Positions 33,978 through 42,944 are shown, counted from the stretch's first letter. The stretch: 64,000 bases of DNA from Tyzzerella sp. (GCA_017465565.1 JAFTWA010000002.1:27164-91163), one strand, 5' to 3'. The notes: generated by a model from the letters alone, not told the origin. Translations and numbers: made by a program.

Positions 33978-34907
33978 ATGATTATCACTGTAACAATGAA
34001 TCCTGCAATCGACAAAACGGTATATATAGAAAAATTTGAGCATGGTGGCTTGAATCGTATAAAAAATGTAACTTTAGATGCAGGTGGAAAAGGAATCAAC
34101 GTTTCAAGAACAATCAAAGAACTTGGCGGCGAAAGCATCGCAACTGGTTTCTTAGGTGGAAATAATGGTGCAACTATCCAAAAAGTGCTAGAGGATGCTG
34201 GAATTACCACGGATTTTATCAAGATAGATGCAGAAACTAGAGTTAACACAAAAGTTGTAGAAGAAGATGGATGTGTGACAGAGTTGAATGAAGCAGGTCC
34301 TATCATGAGTGAAAAGCATCAAGTGTGGCTAACAGAACAGCTAATGGAATATGCGCAGAAAGAAAATCTTATTATTTTGTCAGGCAGTGTTGCACAAAAT
34401 GTTTCGAAAGCTATATATAAAGAAATTATAGAAAAAGTACACCTGCGAGGTGCAAAAGTGTTTGTGGATGCAGACGGCGAATTATTCTCAGAGGCTTTAA
34501 AAGCCAGGCCAGATATAGTGAAGCCAAATCAAGTGGAACTTGAAAAATATCTGGGACGAGAGCTTAGGAACGAACAAGACTACCTGGAAGCGGGGGAAAG
34601 TCTTCTTGATAAAGGAATTGAAATTGTTATCATTTCGCTTGGAGAAAAGGGCGCATATTTTATGTCAAAGAAAAGGGCATTATATTGTCCAGCAATACAA
34701 GTGGAAACTCACTCAACTGTTGGAGCGGGCGATGCCATGGTGGCAGCATTTTCTTATGGTTTAAATCATGGCTTGACTTTTGAAGAATGTGCAAAACGGG
34801 CTATCGCAACTTCAGCAGGAGCTGTGGCTACAGTCGGCACGAAACCGCCAAAACGAAAGGTGGTAAATCAGCTCCTTGAAAAAGTATGCGTAAACGTCAT
34901 ATGGTAA
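33978..34907 (+). CDS. fruK: PfkB-family 1-phosphofructokinase
   Basis: A 309-residue ribokinase-fold sugar-phosphate kinase of the FruK/LacC branch. The start ITVTMNPAIDKTVYI is typical. GGKGINVSRTIKELGG (about 36-51) binds the sugar, and THSTVGAGDAMVAAF (about 242-256) holds the catalytic aspartate and the anion hole. Fructose 1-phosphate is the most likely substrate, but tagatose 6-phosphate (LacC) cannot be excluded. No fructose PTS or FruR gene is next to it, which is unusual for fruK. The ribosome site is only AAGG close to the ATG. Confidence 0.88.
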   Translation: MIITVTMNPAIDKTVYIEKFEHGGLNRIKNVTLDAGGKGINVSRTIKELGGESIATGFLGGNNGATIQKVLEDAGITTDFIKIDAETRVNTKVVEEDGCVTELNEAGPIMSEKHQVWLTEQLMEYAQKENLIILSGSVAQNVSKAIYKEIIEKVHLRGAKVFVDADGELFSEALKARPDIVKPNQVELEKYLGRELRNEQDYLEAGESLLDKGIEIVIISLGEKGAYFMSKKRALYCPAIQVETHSTVGAGDAMVAAFSYGLNHGLTFEECAKRAIATSAGAVATVGTKPPKRKVVNQLLEKVCVNVIW

Positions 34908-34916
34908 AAAATACTG

Positions 34917-34945
34917 TTGAAAATTAAAGATGAGTGTCATATAAT
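34917..34945 (+). promoter_or_regulatory. Promoter of 6S RNA
   Basis: TTGAAA, 17 bases, TATAAT. It puts the RNA start near 34952. Confidence 0.8.
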
Positions 34946-34949
34946 GTTT

Positions 34950-35135
34950 TTAAGAGAACCTGGGATGTGCGAGGCTTCCGTTATTTTGAACCTACAATAC
35001 TTTAAACGGGAATCCTATATCTCTGTAATATGTCAGGCCTCCATTGTAGTGGAAGACAGAAAAGCAGATGCGGACACCCACCTAGCTGAGGCTAGGAGTC
35101 AAAATACGGGAAACGGCATTTTGGGGATATACTAA
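34950..35135 (+). ncRNA. ssrS: 6S RNA
   Basis: A gene-free stretch with its own promoter and terminator that matches 6S RNA. The ends pair (CCTGGGATGT at 34959 with GCATTTTGGG at 35116, including wobbles). The 3' half has GCGGACACCCACCT, an AGCTGAGG turn and GGAGTCAAAATACGG, as in Firmicutes 6S RNAs. A large internal bubble lies between. 6S RNA binds housekeeping RNA polymerase and acts as a promoter mimic when nutrients run low. Exact ends are estimated. Confidence 0.82.
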
Positions 35136-35141
35136 TGAGAA

Positions 35142-35170
35142 AGCAGTCGCGAAAGCGGCTGCTATTTTAT
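35142..35170 (+). terminator. Terminator after 6S RNA
   Basis: AGCAGTCGC, GAAA loop, GCGGCTGCT, then ATTTTAT. Confidence 0.82.
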
Positions 35171-35202
35171 ATACAGGAATCTTCTGCGTATAAAAATAAA
35201 GG

Positions 35203-35231
35203 TTTACTTTCTGCAAACGCAATGTTAGAAT
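35203..35231 (+). promoter_or_regulatory. Promoter of mntA-hepT
   Basis: TTTACT, 17 bases, TAGAAT, 30 bases before the mntA start. Confidence 0.6.
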
Positions 35232-35261
35232 TTTATTACATAAACATGTGGGGAAATAAAA

Positions 35262-35555
35262 ATGTCGGAAACAGGTATCAAAAAACAAGTGATTGACGAA
35301 ATAATTGAATTGGCACAAAAGTATCAAATTAAAAAGGTGATTTTATTTGGTTCTCGCGCGCGTGGAGATTATTACAAAACAAGTGATATCGATTTGGCTA
35401 TTGAAGGCGGCGATTCAGTTCGTTTTGCATTGGATGTGGATGAATTTACATCAACACTTTTGAAGTATGATATTGTAGACCTAAATGGAATTGTCCAAGA
35501 AGAGTTACTCCAATCAATCAAAAGAGAAGGAGTTGTTATTTATGAAAAAATTTGA
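35262..35555 (+). CDS. mntA: MntA-type minimal nucleotidyltransferase (antitoxin)
   Basis: A 97-residue minimal nucleotidyltransferase. The family motif GSx10DxD is complete: Gly30-Ser31, then Asp42 and Asp44 in GSRARGDYYKTSDIDLAI. In the studied MntA/HepT systems this protein adds AMP to a tyrosine of the HEPN toxin and so disarms it. It overlaps the next gene by 14 bases, the standard order of this toxin-antitoxin class. The ATG at 35262 has only a weak GGGGAAA site. Confidence 0.88.
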   Translation: MSETGIKKQVIDEIIELAQKYQIKKVILFGSRARGDYYKTSDIDLAIEGGDSVRFALDVDEFTSTLLKYDIVDLNGIVQEELLQSIKREGVVIYEKI

Positions 35556-35931
35556 GAATTTTTGTGCAGCATTTGAAAACTTAAAAGAAATCTATGATTA
35601 TGAGGAACCATATAGTAATATCGTTCTAACTGGGATGGTTGGTTTATATGAAATTTGTTTTGAACAATCATGGAAAACGATGAAAGAGATTTTGGCATGG
35701 AATGGAATTCCAGAGGGACAGACAGGTTCGCCAAGGCAGATATTGAAGTCTGCTTATCAGACAGGTATGATAAAAGACGAAGAACTTTGGTTAGAGGCGC
35801 TTGCTAGCCGAAATAACGTGACACATGCATACAATCATGTAATTGCAATTGAAATTGTAAGACAGACAAAAGAGAAATACTATCAAATGTTTTATGATTT
35901 GAAACAGGAAATAGAGACAAATTGGAAGTGA
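35542..35931 (+). CDS. hepT: HepT-like HEPN toxin
   Basis: A 129-residue all-helical HEPN protein of the HI0074/HepT family. The toxin motif Rx4HxY is complete as RNNVTHAY (Arg90, His95, Tyr97): the arginine and histidine make the RNase site, and the tyrosine is the AMPylation site in characterised systems. The frame is open further back inside mntA, but GGAG lies before the ATG at 35542, giving the family length. A terminator follows, so the pair is an independent two-gene unit. Confidence 0.87.
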   Translation: MKKFENFCAAFENLKEIYDYEEPYSNIVLTGMVGLYEICFEQSWKTMKEILAWNGIPEGQTGSPRQILKSAYQTGMIKDEELWLEALASRNNVTHAYNHVIAIEIVRQTKEKYYQMFYDLKQEIETNWK

Positions 35932-35935
35932 AAAT

Positions 35936-35985
35936 GAGGGGTCCAAGAGTAAAAAACTTGTGGGTGCCCCTCTTTCTCTTTTTTT
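35936..35985 (+). terminator. Terminator after hepT
   Basis: GAGGGGTCC pairs partly with GGGTGCCCCTC over an A/T-rich loop, followed by TTTCTCTTTTTTT. Confidence 0.8.
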
Positions 35986-36055
35986 GGGCAATATGTTGTC
36001 ATAGGAATATAACACAATTCATATAATACAAGAAAGAATGGACAAGAGATAGATA

Positions 36056-37360
36056 ATGAGAAATAAGGAAAAGGTAATGTATTATGTAGTAATTCTCGGT
36101 ATTTTCGCCCTGCTTACAGTTGTTCTACTACATAATATGTCAAGAACCCATACATACAATCAACAATATATAGAATCGAAACTCCCAGCAAGACTTCAGC
36201 AGGAAAGTGAAACAAACCCTGTCATCCGTGTGCTGATTAAGACAAATGGCTTTCAGGAAATAACACATACAAAAGTGGAACTGAGTGCAAGACAAGGTCT
36301 TACTGTAACAGCCGGCGAAACCATATTAGAATACGGACCGAACGAGGTGTTTTTAGTCCAGCCAGATAATGAATTATTCCGAAATGGCAGCATACGAGTA
36401 GAGGCAAAGGATACCACTGGAAAGATTACTGTATCAAGTCTCAATCGGGGTTATGGCACCCCTTCTTATCGTGGCAGTTTTGAATTGTTTTCCACTGCAG
36501 AAGGTATTGCGCTTGTGAATGAACTTCTGATGGAGGAGTATCTGTGTTCCGTAGTACCTAGTGAGATGCCAGCTTCTTATGAGATGGAAGCATTGAAAGT
36601 GCAGGCAATCTGTGCGAGAAGTTATGCGTACTGTCAAACAAGAGAATTATCTTATCCAGAATATAATGCCCATGTGGATGACAGCACCTTATTCCAGGTA
36701 TATGGAAATTCAAGAGAACAGGAATCTACAATTCAGGCAGTAAACGAAACAGCAGGAAGGAAATTGTGGCACCAAGGGCAAGTCGTGAAGACCTATTTTT
36801 ATTCAACTTCCTGTGGTCATTCGACAAGTATAGAAGCTTGGGGAAGCGCACTCACAGAGGAAAACCAGTATCTGAAGGGTGTCGCCATTTGTGACGAAAA
36901 TGGGAATGCATATGAGAAAGATTTGGCGTGGTTCAAATGGACAGCAGAGATACCAGCTCTGACCCTTCAAAATCTCCTTGAATTAAATACTGGCATGAAA
37001 ATTGGCACACTCCAAAGCGTGAGTATCACGAAGAGAGGTGTGGGAAATGTGGCGTTGGAACTGGTTGCAACCGGAACAGAAAATACGATTACAGTTCAGA
37101 CAGAAAATGATATACGTAGTGCTCTTGGCGGAAGTGGAGTCAAGATTACAAGGCAGGACGGAAGCACAATAAGCAGCAGTAGTTTACTTCCAAGCGCATT
37201 TTTTACTATTGAAAAAAATGGAGATAAATATATAATCAAAGGTGGAGGATATGGACACGGAATCGGTATGAGTCAGAACGGTGCGAATGAGATGGCGAAA
37301 GCTGGGAAGACTTATGAAGAAATCCTAACATTTTTTTATCCGGGCACAAAGGTGGAATAA
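36056..37360 (+). CDS. spoIID: SpoIID/LytB-domain protein
   Basis: A 434-residue membrane-anchored protein. One span (about 8-26) is followed by the SpoIID domain: EEYLCSVVPSEMPASYEMEA with the expected catalytic glutamate in PSEMP, ALKVQAICARSYAY, CGHSTSIEAWG and the closing GGGYGHGIGMSQNGA and LTFFYPGT. SpoIID is a lytic transglycosylase needed for peptidoglycan remodelling during spore engulfment. The domain is also found in non-sporulation proteins, so the role in sporulation is likely but not proven; no spoIIQ or spoIIID neighbours are seen. The next gene starts 2 bases after its stop. Confidence 0.85.
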   Translation: MRNKEKVMYYVVILGIFALLTVVLLHNMSRTHTYNQQYIESKLPARLQQESETNPVIRVLIKTNGFQEITHTKVELSARQGLTVTAGETILEYGPNEVFLVQPDNELFRNGSIRVEAKDTTGKITVSSLNRGYGTPSYRGSFELFSTAEGIALVNELLMEEYLCSVVPSEMPASYEMEALKVQAICARSYAYCQTRELSYPEYNAHVDDSTLFQVYGNSREQESTIQAVNETAGRKLWHQGQVVKTYFYSTSCGHSTSIEAWGSALTEENQYLKGVAICDENGNAYEKDLAWFKWTAEIPALTLQNLLELNTGMKIGTLQSVSITKRGVGNVALELVATGTENTITVQTENDIRSALGGSGVKITRQDGSTISSSSLLPSAFFTIEKNGDKYIIKGGGYGHGIGMSQNGANEMAKAGKTYEEILTFFYPGTKVE

Positions 37361-37362
37361 CC

Positions 37363-38184
37363 ATGAGAGAAATTCTAAAGAAAATTAATAAGATAATACT
37401 AAAAATTGGTGGAGACCATGTGAGTGCATACGCTGCACAGTCCGCGTTTTTTATGATGCTTTCTTTGATTCCTATGATTTTGCTCCTTATGACGATGGTG
37501 CGTTATACACCAGTCACACAAGGAGACATCATGGCTGTAGCCTACGAGGTGTTTCCAAGGACGATAAGCTCCACAATTATTTCAATTATAGACGAAGTGT
37601 ATAGTCAAACTGGAACGACAATCTCAATCTCTTTACTCATGGCATTCTGGTCGGCTGGAAAAGGTGTAATGGCAATTTCAAACGGTCTTAATACCATGCG
37701 GGGAATAACAGAAACGAGAAATTATATTTTTGTAAGACTGAGGGCAGCATTGTATACAGTTTTAATTCTTGTAGCAATTATCCTAAGTCTTGTACTTCTT
37801 GGTTTTGGTAACAGTATCAGTCTTCTGGTAAATCAATATATTCCAGTAATTCAGTATGTGATAGATTTTATTATTGAAATTCGTACGGCGACAACCATTT
37901 GCGTACTCATTATTGTATCTACTTGTATTTACCAGTTCCTGCCAAATAAAAAAGGAAAGATAAAATACCAGCTGCCAGGAGCAATTTTTAATGCCTTTGG
38001 CTGGACATTTGCATCATTTTTAATTTCAATGTACATGGATATTTTCAAAGGATTTTCCAATATGTACGGCAGCCTTACCACGATTGTGTTGATTATGCTC
38101 TGGCTGTATTTCTGTATGTATGTGACGCTTCTGGGAGGCGAAATCAATGTTTTACTGGCGGAACGTCTTGACATTGAAAATTAA
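37363..38184 (+). CDS. YihY/BrkB family inner membrane protein
   Basis: A 273-residue protein with about six membrane spans. The family text is AYAAQSAFFMMLSLIPMILLL (about 23-43, seen with key words AAQSAFF, LSLIP) and, near the end, GSLTTIVLIMLWLYFCMYVTLLGGEIN in pieces (MLWLY, LLGGEIN). It was once annotated as RNase BN, which is now known to be wrong for this family; the true role is unknown. It is two bases after the SpoIID-like gene and probably cotranscribed. The pheS promoter begins inside its end. Confidence 0.87.
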   Translation: MREILKKINKIILKIGGDHVSAYAAQSAFFMMLSLIPMILLLMTMVRYTPVTQGDIMAVAYEVFPRTISSTIISIIDEVYSQTGTTISISLLMAFWSAGKGVMAISNGLNTMRGITETRNYIFVRLRAALYTVLILVAIILSLVLLGFGNSISLLVNQYIPVIQYVIDFIIEIRTATTICVLIIVSTCIYQFLPNKKGKIKYQLPGAIFNAFGWTFASFLISMYMDIFKGFSNMYGSLTTIVLIMLWLYFCMYVTLLGGEINVLLAERLDIEN

Positions 38185-38195
38185 TATGTTAAAAT
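38168..38195 (+). promoter_or_regulatory. Promoter of pheST
   Basis: TTGACA, 16 bases, TAAAAT with an extended TG. The -35 box lies in the last codons of the yihY-like gene. Confidence 0.65.
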
Positions 38196-38252
38196 GAAAT
38201 GGTATTTGAATATTGAAAAGCAATGATCGTGTTTAGTAGTGCACTATTTTCT

Positions 38253-38463
38253 AACAGAGAGAGGGAATCAGCGGCTGGAAGTTCCCTTTAGTTCAGATAG
38301 GAATCGAATTTCCCACGGGAGCTGTATCTTTGAACCATAGATAATTGTAAAAGTAGAAGATAACGGATGCTGCACGTTACGCAGTCCGAGAGCCTGTAGT
38401 TTACAGGAATTAGGGTGGTACCGCGATTAACCTCGTCCCTTTTTAGGGACGGGGATTTTTTTT
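38253..38463 (+). promoter_or_regulatory. T-box leader controlling pheST
   Basis: The 312-base gap before pheS holds a T-box riboswitch that senses uncharged tRNA-Phe. The conserved T-box sequence AGGGTGGTACCGCG is at 38412. Stem I begins near AACAGAGAGAGGG (38253) and includes AGCGGCTGGAAG. The likely specifier is the UUC codon in GAATTTCCC near 38308-38316. It ends in the terminator CGTCCCT/AGGGACG with a run of eight T (38433-38463). Uncharged tRNA would favour the antiterminator and expression. Confidence 0.92.
38431..38463 (+). terminator. T-box conditional terminator
   Basis: CCTCGTCCCT, short T loop, AGGGACGGGG, then ATTTTTTTT. It overlaps the antiterminator. Confidence 0.9.
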
Positions 38464-38496
38464 ATTCATTTAATAACAAAAAGGAGAAATAAAAAA

Positions 38497-39513
38497 ATGA
38501 GTATGGAAACAATCAAAACTGAATGTCAGGCAGAACTCAATTTAGTGGAAGATGCAAAACAACTTGCAGATTTCTGGACAAAATATCTTAGCAAAACTGG
38601 CGAGGTCCAGAAACTAATGGGCGGAATTAAAAACGTGCCAAAGGAAGAAAAGAAAGCTTACGGACAGGCAGTAAATGAAATTAAAACTTGGGTGCAGGCA
38701 CTTTATGATGCGAAAAAAGAAGAAGTAGATAAAAAAGCAATGCTTGCCCGCTATGACGCAGAAACAGTGGACGTTACACTTCCTGTAAAGCATACAGAAG
38801 CTGGAAACCTTCATCCATTGACATGTATCAAAAATGAAATTATCGACGTATTTGCAGGTATGGGATTTGAAATCTTCGAAGGTCCAGAAATCGAAGATGA
38901 TGACCATAACTTTACAAGATTAAATGTATTAAAAGACCATCCATCAAGAGATATGCAGGATACTTTCTGGTTGACAGAAGATTTATTACTTCGTACACAT
39001 ACATCCCCTGGACAAATCCGTGTCATGGATACAGAAAAGCCACCTATCAAGGTGCTTGTACCAGGTAAGGTATTCCGTTCAGACAGTGATGCAACTCACT
39101 CACCAATGTTCAGCCAGATGGAAGGTCTGGTAGTAGATGAGCACATTACACTCTGCGATTTACAGGGTATGTTAGACCAATTCGTAAAAGCTTTATTCTC
39201 TGATGAAGCGAAGACAAGACTTCGTCCTTCCTACTTCCCATTTACAGAGCCATCTGTAGAAGTAGATGTCAGCTGTTTCAAATGTGGCGGCAAGGGCTGC
39301 TCACTCTGTAAAGGAACAGGCTGGATTGAAGTATTAGGCGGCGGAATCGTCAACAACAAAGTATTGGAAAACTGTAATATCGATTCATCAAAATATTCAG
39401 GTCTTGCATTTGGTATCGGTATCGAACGTATTGCAATGTTAAAATACGGTATCAATCACATGGGTAAATTATTTGAAAATGACATCGAATTCTTAAAACA
39501 GTTCAAAGCATAA
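38497..39513 (+). CDS. pheS: Phenylalanine-tRNA ligase alpha subunit
   Basis: The catalytic subunit (338 residues) that charges tRNA-Phe. An N-terminal coiled-coil arm (about 1-85) binds tRNA, then the class II core: GFEIFEGPEIEDDDHNF (motif 1 region), TDEEHSPMFSQMEG-like motif 2 (seen as THSPMFSQMEGLVVD) and the late GLAFGIGIERIAMLKYGI motif 3. A cysteine cluster (CFKCGGKGCSLCKGTGW) lies before motif 3, as in many bacterial PheS. AGGAG precedes the ATG. It is expressed with pheT under the T-box. Confidence 0.97.
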   Translation: MSMETIKTECQAELNLVEDAKQLADFWTKYLSKTGEVQKLMGGIKNVPKEEKKAYGQAVNEIKTWVQALYDAKKEEVDKKAMLARYDAETVDVTLPVKHTEAGNLHPLTCIKNEIIDVFAGMGFEIFEGPEIEDDDHNFTRLNVLKDHPSRDMQDTFWLTEDLLLRTHTSPGQIRVMDTEKPPIKVLVPGKVFRSDSDATHSPMFSQMEGLVVDEHITLCDLQGMLDQFVKALFSDEAKTRLRPSYFPFTEPSVEVDVSCFKCGGKGCSLCKGTGWIEVLGGGIVNNKVLENCNIDSSKYSGLAFGIGIERIAMLKYGINHMGKLFENDIEFLKQFKA

Positions 39514-39526
39514 GTCGGAGGGTATT

Positions 39527-41938
39527 ATGAAAGTTTTATATAGTTGGTTAAAAGAATATGTAGATATCGACATTCAGCCAAAAGAACTGGAAGAGAAGCT
39601 CTTCTCTGTCGGTTTCGAGGTAGAGGCGGTCGAATATTTAGGAGAAAATTTAGAAAACGTAGTAGTTGGCCAGATTACATCTATGGAACACTACGAAGGA
39701 ACACATTTACAAATCTGTCATGTGGACTGTGGCGATAAAGGGCACGACCACCTTATCTTAACAGGTGCAGACAACGTGTTTGTTGGAGCAAAGGTTCCAG
39801 CTGCTTTAATCGGTGCTAAGCTCCCATGTGGTCTTGAAATTCAACCAAGAAAAATGGTTGACATGATGTCATATGGAATGCTCTGTTCAGGTGAAGAGAT
39901 GGAACTCAACAAAGACTGGTATCCAGGAGCAGACGTAAATGGAATCATGATCTTAGCAGAAGACGCACCGCTTGGTATGGAAATGAGGGATTATCTTGAA
40001 TTAGATGATTACTTATTCGATATTTCTATCACAGCAAACCGTCCGGACTGTCAGTCAGTAATCGGTATTGCAAAGGAAGTGGCAGCAGCTCTGCGTAAAC
40101 CATTCAAAGCTCCAGATATGAGCTACACAGAAGACGGAACCGTAAACGGCGACATCAGCATCGAAGTTCTCGACAAAGAAACATGTCCAAGATACTTAGG
40201 ACACTATGTTTATGATGTAAAATACATGGAATCTCCACTCTGGATGAAGAGAAGACTGATTGCAGTTGGCCACAATGCAATCAACGCAATGGTAGACATA
40301 ACAAACTATGTATTAGTGGAAATTGGTCAGCCAATGCACGCATTTGACTTAAGCACATTAGAAGGTTCTTCTATCGTTGTAAGAAGAGCGGAAGAAGGCG
40401 AAGAGTTAGTAACATTGGATGAAAAGAACCGCGTGTTAAATCCAAACAACCTTTTAATCTGCGACAAGGTGAAAGCTGTTGGTCTTGCTGGTGTTATGGG
40501 AGGATTAAACAGTGAAATCAAAGAAAGCACAGTAGAGGTTTTATTTGAATCAGCGAAGTTCTTAAAGGATAACGTTCGTAAGACATCAAGAGGTTTAGGC
40601 CTTCGTTCAGATGCAGCAGCAAGATTCGAAAAAGGTATCGACGAATACACCGTAGAATGTGGTATGGCCCGCGCATTAAATCTTGTAGAAACATTGGGCG
40701 TAGCAAAAATCAGCTCAAGTCACTTTGATGTATCAGGCGGTGCTTCTACAGAAAAGAGAATTATCCAAGTAGAAACAGCGAAGGTAAACGATGTACTTGG
40801 TATCGTTGTTCCAGAAGAAGAAATGGTAAAAATCTTGAATGCGCTTCAATTCTATGTGGAATTAAATGACGGTGTTCTCACACTTGCAGTTCCACGATAC
40901 CGTGAAGATATCGAAACATATCAAGATATAGCAGAAGAGATTATCCGCGAATATGGATATGACAAGGTTGTTCCAACATTCCTTGATGATGCTAAGGTTA
41001 CAAATGGTGGCCTTAACAAATATCAATCAAAGGAACTCGGAGTAAAAGAATATTTATGCGCACAAGGATATTATGAAATCCAGACAATCGCTATGACAGC
41101 AAAAACTGATTTTGATATGTTCCTTATTCCAGAAGATGCAAAAGAAAGAGAAGTAGTAGAATTATTAAATCCTATCACAGAAAACTTAAGCATTATGAGA
41201 ACAATCATGGCACCATCTATGGTAAAAGTGATTGAAAACAATATTAAAAACGGCAATGAAGAGATGCATTTCTTCGAGCTTGCAAACATCTATCTTCCAA
41301 AGGCATTGCCACTCACAGAGCCACCTGTAGAAAAGAAAATCTTATGCCTTGGAACATGTGGCGTTAACGAAGATTTCTTCACATTAAAAGAAACATTGGA
41401 AGCCTTTGCAAGCAACAATGATTTAGAATTCTCTTACAAGAGAGGAGAAGTTCCATACCTACATCCAGGCAGAACAGCAGATGTTTACTGCAAGGGTGAA
41501 AAGATTGGACACTTCGGACAGTTACGCTACGAAGTAGTTGACAGCTTAAATATCGCTGGCGGTAAGAAAGCTGATACAAAGATTTTCATCGCAGAAATCG
41601 ATTACAGCACATTAAGCGGTTTGTTCAAAGAAGCAATCAAGTACGTTCCAGAAACAGGCTTCAAAGGAAATGCCCGTGATATCTCAGTATTAATCGACAA
41701 AGCTGTAGAATGTGGAACAGCAATCGATGCAATCAAAGCTTGCGATGAATTAATCAAGAAAGTAAGCTTATTCGATATCTTCGAAAGCGAAAAATTAGGC
41801 GCTGATAAGAAGAGCATGGCATTCAACATCCAGTTAGCATCAGCAACATGCGATGTGACAGATGAAATGACAGATAAAGTATTTGAAAAAGTAGTTGCAG
41901 CGCTCAGTGAACAATTCGGAGCGCAGATGAGAGTATAA
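39527..41938 (+). CDS. pheT: Phenylalanine-tRNA ligase beta subunit
   Basis: The 803-residue partner of PheS. Order: N-terminal domain starting VLYSWLKEYVDI, an EMAP/tRNA-binding OB fold (about 40-150, VVVGQITSMEHYEG), the B3/B4 editing region with ITANRPDCQSVIGIAKEVAA and VDITNYVLVEIGQPMHAFD, a B5 domain, the inactive class II-like core, and a C-terminal ferredoxin-type anticodon-binding domain (GNARDISVLID). The length is normal. It starts 13 bases after pheS with GGAGG. Confidence 0.97.
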   Translation: MKVLYSWLKEYVDIDIQPKELEEKLFSVGFEVEAVEYLGENLENVVVGQITSMEHYEGTHLQICHVDCGDKGHDHLILTGADNVFVGAKVPAALIGAKLPCGLEIQPRKMVDMMSYGMLCSGEEMELNKDWYPGADVNGIMILAEDAPLGMEMRDYLELDDYLFDISITANRPDCQSVIGIAKEVAAALRKPFKAPDMSYTEDGTVNGDISIEVLDKETCPRYLGHYVYDVKYMESPLWMKRRLIAVGHNAINAMVDITNYVLVEIGQPMHAFDLSTLEGSSIVVRRAEEGEELVTLDEKNRVLNPNNLLICDKVKAVGLAGVMGGLNSEIKESTVEVLFESAKFLKDNVRKTSRGLGLRSDAAARFEKGIDEYTVECGMARALNLVETLGVAKISSSHFDVSGGASTEKRIIQVETAKVNDVLGIVVPEEEMVKILNALQFYVELNDGVLTLAVPRYREDIETYQDIAEEIIREYGYDKVVPTFLDDAKVTNGGLNKYQSKELGVKEYLCAQGYYEIQTIAMTAKTDFDMFLIPEDAKEREVVELLNPITENLSIMRTIMAPSMVKVIENNIKNGNEEMHFFELANIYLPKALPLTEPPVEKKILCLGTCGVNEDFFTLKETLEAFASNNDLEFSYKRGEVPYLHPGRTADVYCKGEKIGHFGQLRYEVVDSLNIAGGKKADTKIFIAEIDYSTLSGLFKEAIKYVPETGFKGNARDISVLIDKAVECGTAIDAIKACDELIKKVSLFDIFESEKLGADKKSMAFNIQLASATCDVTDEMTDKVFEKVVAALSEQFGAQMRV

Positions 41939-41951
41939 TACTTGAATTTAC

Positions 41952-41983
41952 AAGGCGGAAGTTGAAAAATTTCCGCCTTTTTT
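41952..41983 (+). terminator. Terminator after pheT
   Basis: AAGGCGGAA pairs with TTCCGCCTT, followed by TTTT. Confidence 0.9.
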
Positions 41984-42007
41984 CTGTCAAAAAATAGGAA
42001 ATAGTAC

Positions 42008-42037
42008 TTGCTATAAATATAGTGTTTGTGGTATACT
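42008..42037 (+). promoter_or_regulatory. Promoter of rpsB-tsf with leader
   Basis: TTGCTA, 18 bases, TATACT with an extended TG (TGGTATACT). The leader to the rpsB start is about 117 bases. It contains repeated TTGCA and CAAAG blocks (CTTTGCAGG, CAAAGCAAAGAACGG, GTTGCAAAGAGG) that could pair and may hold an S2 autoregulatory site; this is not proven. Confidence 0.65.
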
Positions 42038-42160
42038 ATTAGCGTTGCAAAAAAACACATATATGGTTATCTTTGCAGGTGCCTAATTCTTTCAAAGCAA
42101 AGAACGGTTGCAAAGAGGGAAGTATATGGAAGAAAAAAACCAAAAAACGGAGGAAAGAAC

Positions 42161-42907
42161 ATGAACGTTATTTCAATGAAACAATTATTAGAAGCTGGTG
42201 TTCACTTTGGACATCAAACAAGAAGATGGAACCCTAAGATGGCTGAATACATCTACACAGAAAGAAATGGTATCCATATCATCGACTTACAAAAATCTGT
42301 AGGTAAAGTAGATGAAGCTTACAAAGCAATTTCTGACATCGCAGCTGACGGTGGTACAATCCTTTTCGTAGGAACAAAGAAACAAGCTCAAGACGCTATC
42401 CAGACAGAAGCTGAAAGATGTGGAATGTTCTACGTAAACGAAAGATGGTTAGGTGGTATGTTAACAAACTTCAAAACTATCCAAGGTAGAATCAACCGCT
42501 TAAAAGATATCGAAAGAATGTCAGAAGACGGAACATTCGAAGTTTTACCTAAGAAAGAAGTTATCGCTCTTAAGAAAGAATGGGAAAAACTTGAAAAGAA
42601 CTTAGGTGGAATCAAAGAAATGAAGAAAGTTCCAGATGCTATCTTCGTAGTAGATCCTAAGAAAGAAAGAATCTGTGTACAAGAAGCTCACACATTAGGT
42701 ATTCCACTTATAGGTATTGCTGATACAAACTGTGATCCAGAAGAATTAGACTTCGTAATTCCAGGTAATGACGATGCAATCAGAGCTGTTAAATTAATCG
42801 TTGCTAAGATGGCAGATGCTGTTATCGAAGCTAACCAAGGTGAAACAGGTGCTGAAGAAGTATACGAAGAAGTTGCAGAAGAAGTAGTAGAAGCAACAGA
42901 AGAATAA
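42161..42907 (+). CDS. rpsB: 30S ribosomal protein S2
   Basis: A 248-residue small-subunit protein. Family text: [20 protein letters not shown] (about 6-25), [35 protein letters not shown] and [15 protein letters not shown]. The C-terminus is a glutamate-rich tail of about 25 residues. The frame is open 135 bases further upstream, but that would include the promoter; AACGGAGGAAAG precedes the ATG at 42161. tsf follows after 37 bases, the usual order. Confidence 0.97.
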   Translation: MNVISMKQLLEAGVHFGHQTRRWNPKMAEYIYTERNGIHIIDLQKSVGKVDEAYKAISDIAADGGTILFVGTKKQAQDAIQTEAERCGMFYVNERWLGGMLTNFKTIQGRINRLKDIERMSEDGTFEVLPKKEVIALKKEWEKLEKNLGGIKEMKKVPDAIFVVDPKKERICVQEAHTLGIPLIGIADTNCDPEELDFVIPGNDDAIRAVKLIVAKMADAVIEANQGETGAEEVYEEVAEEVVEATEE

Positions 42908-42944
42908 TCCTATTAAAAACTAATTAAAATTGGAGGAAATTATC

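Noticed and set aside
37363-38184. The YihY/BrkB protein as ribonuclease BN
   Set aside because: That old name came from a misassigned gene; the protein is a multi-span membrane protein with no nuclease motif.
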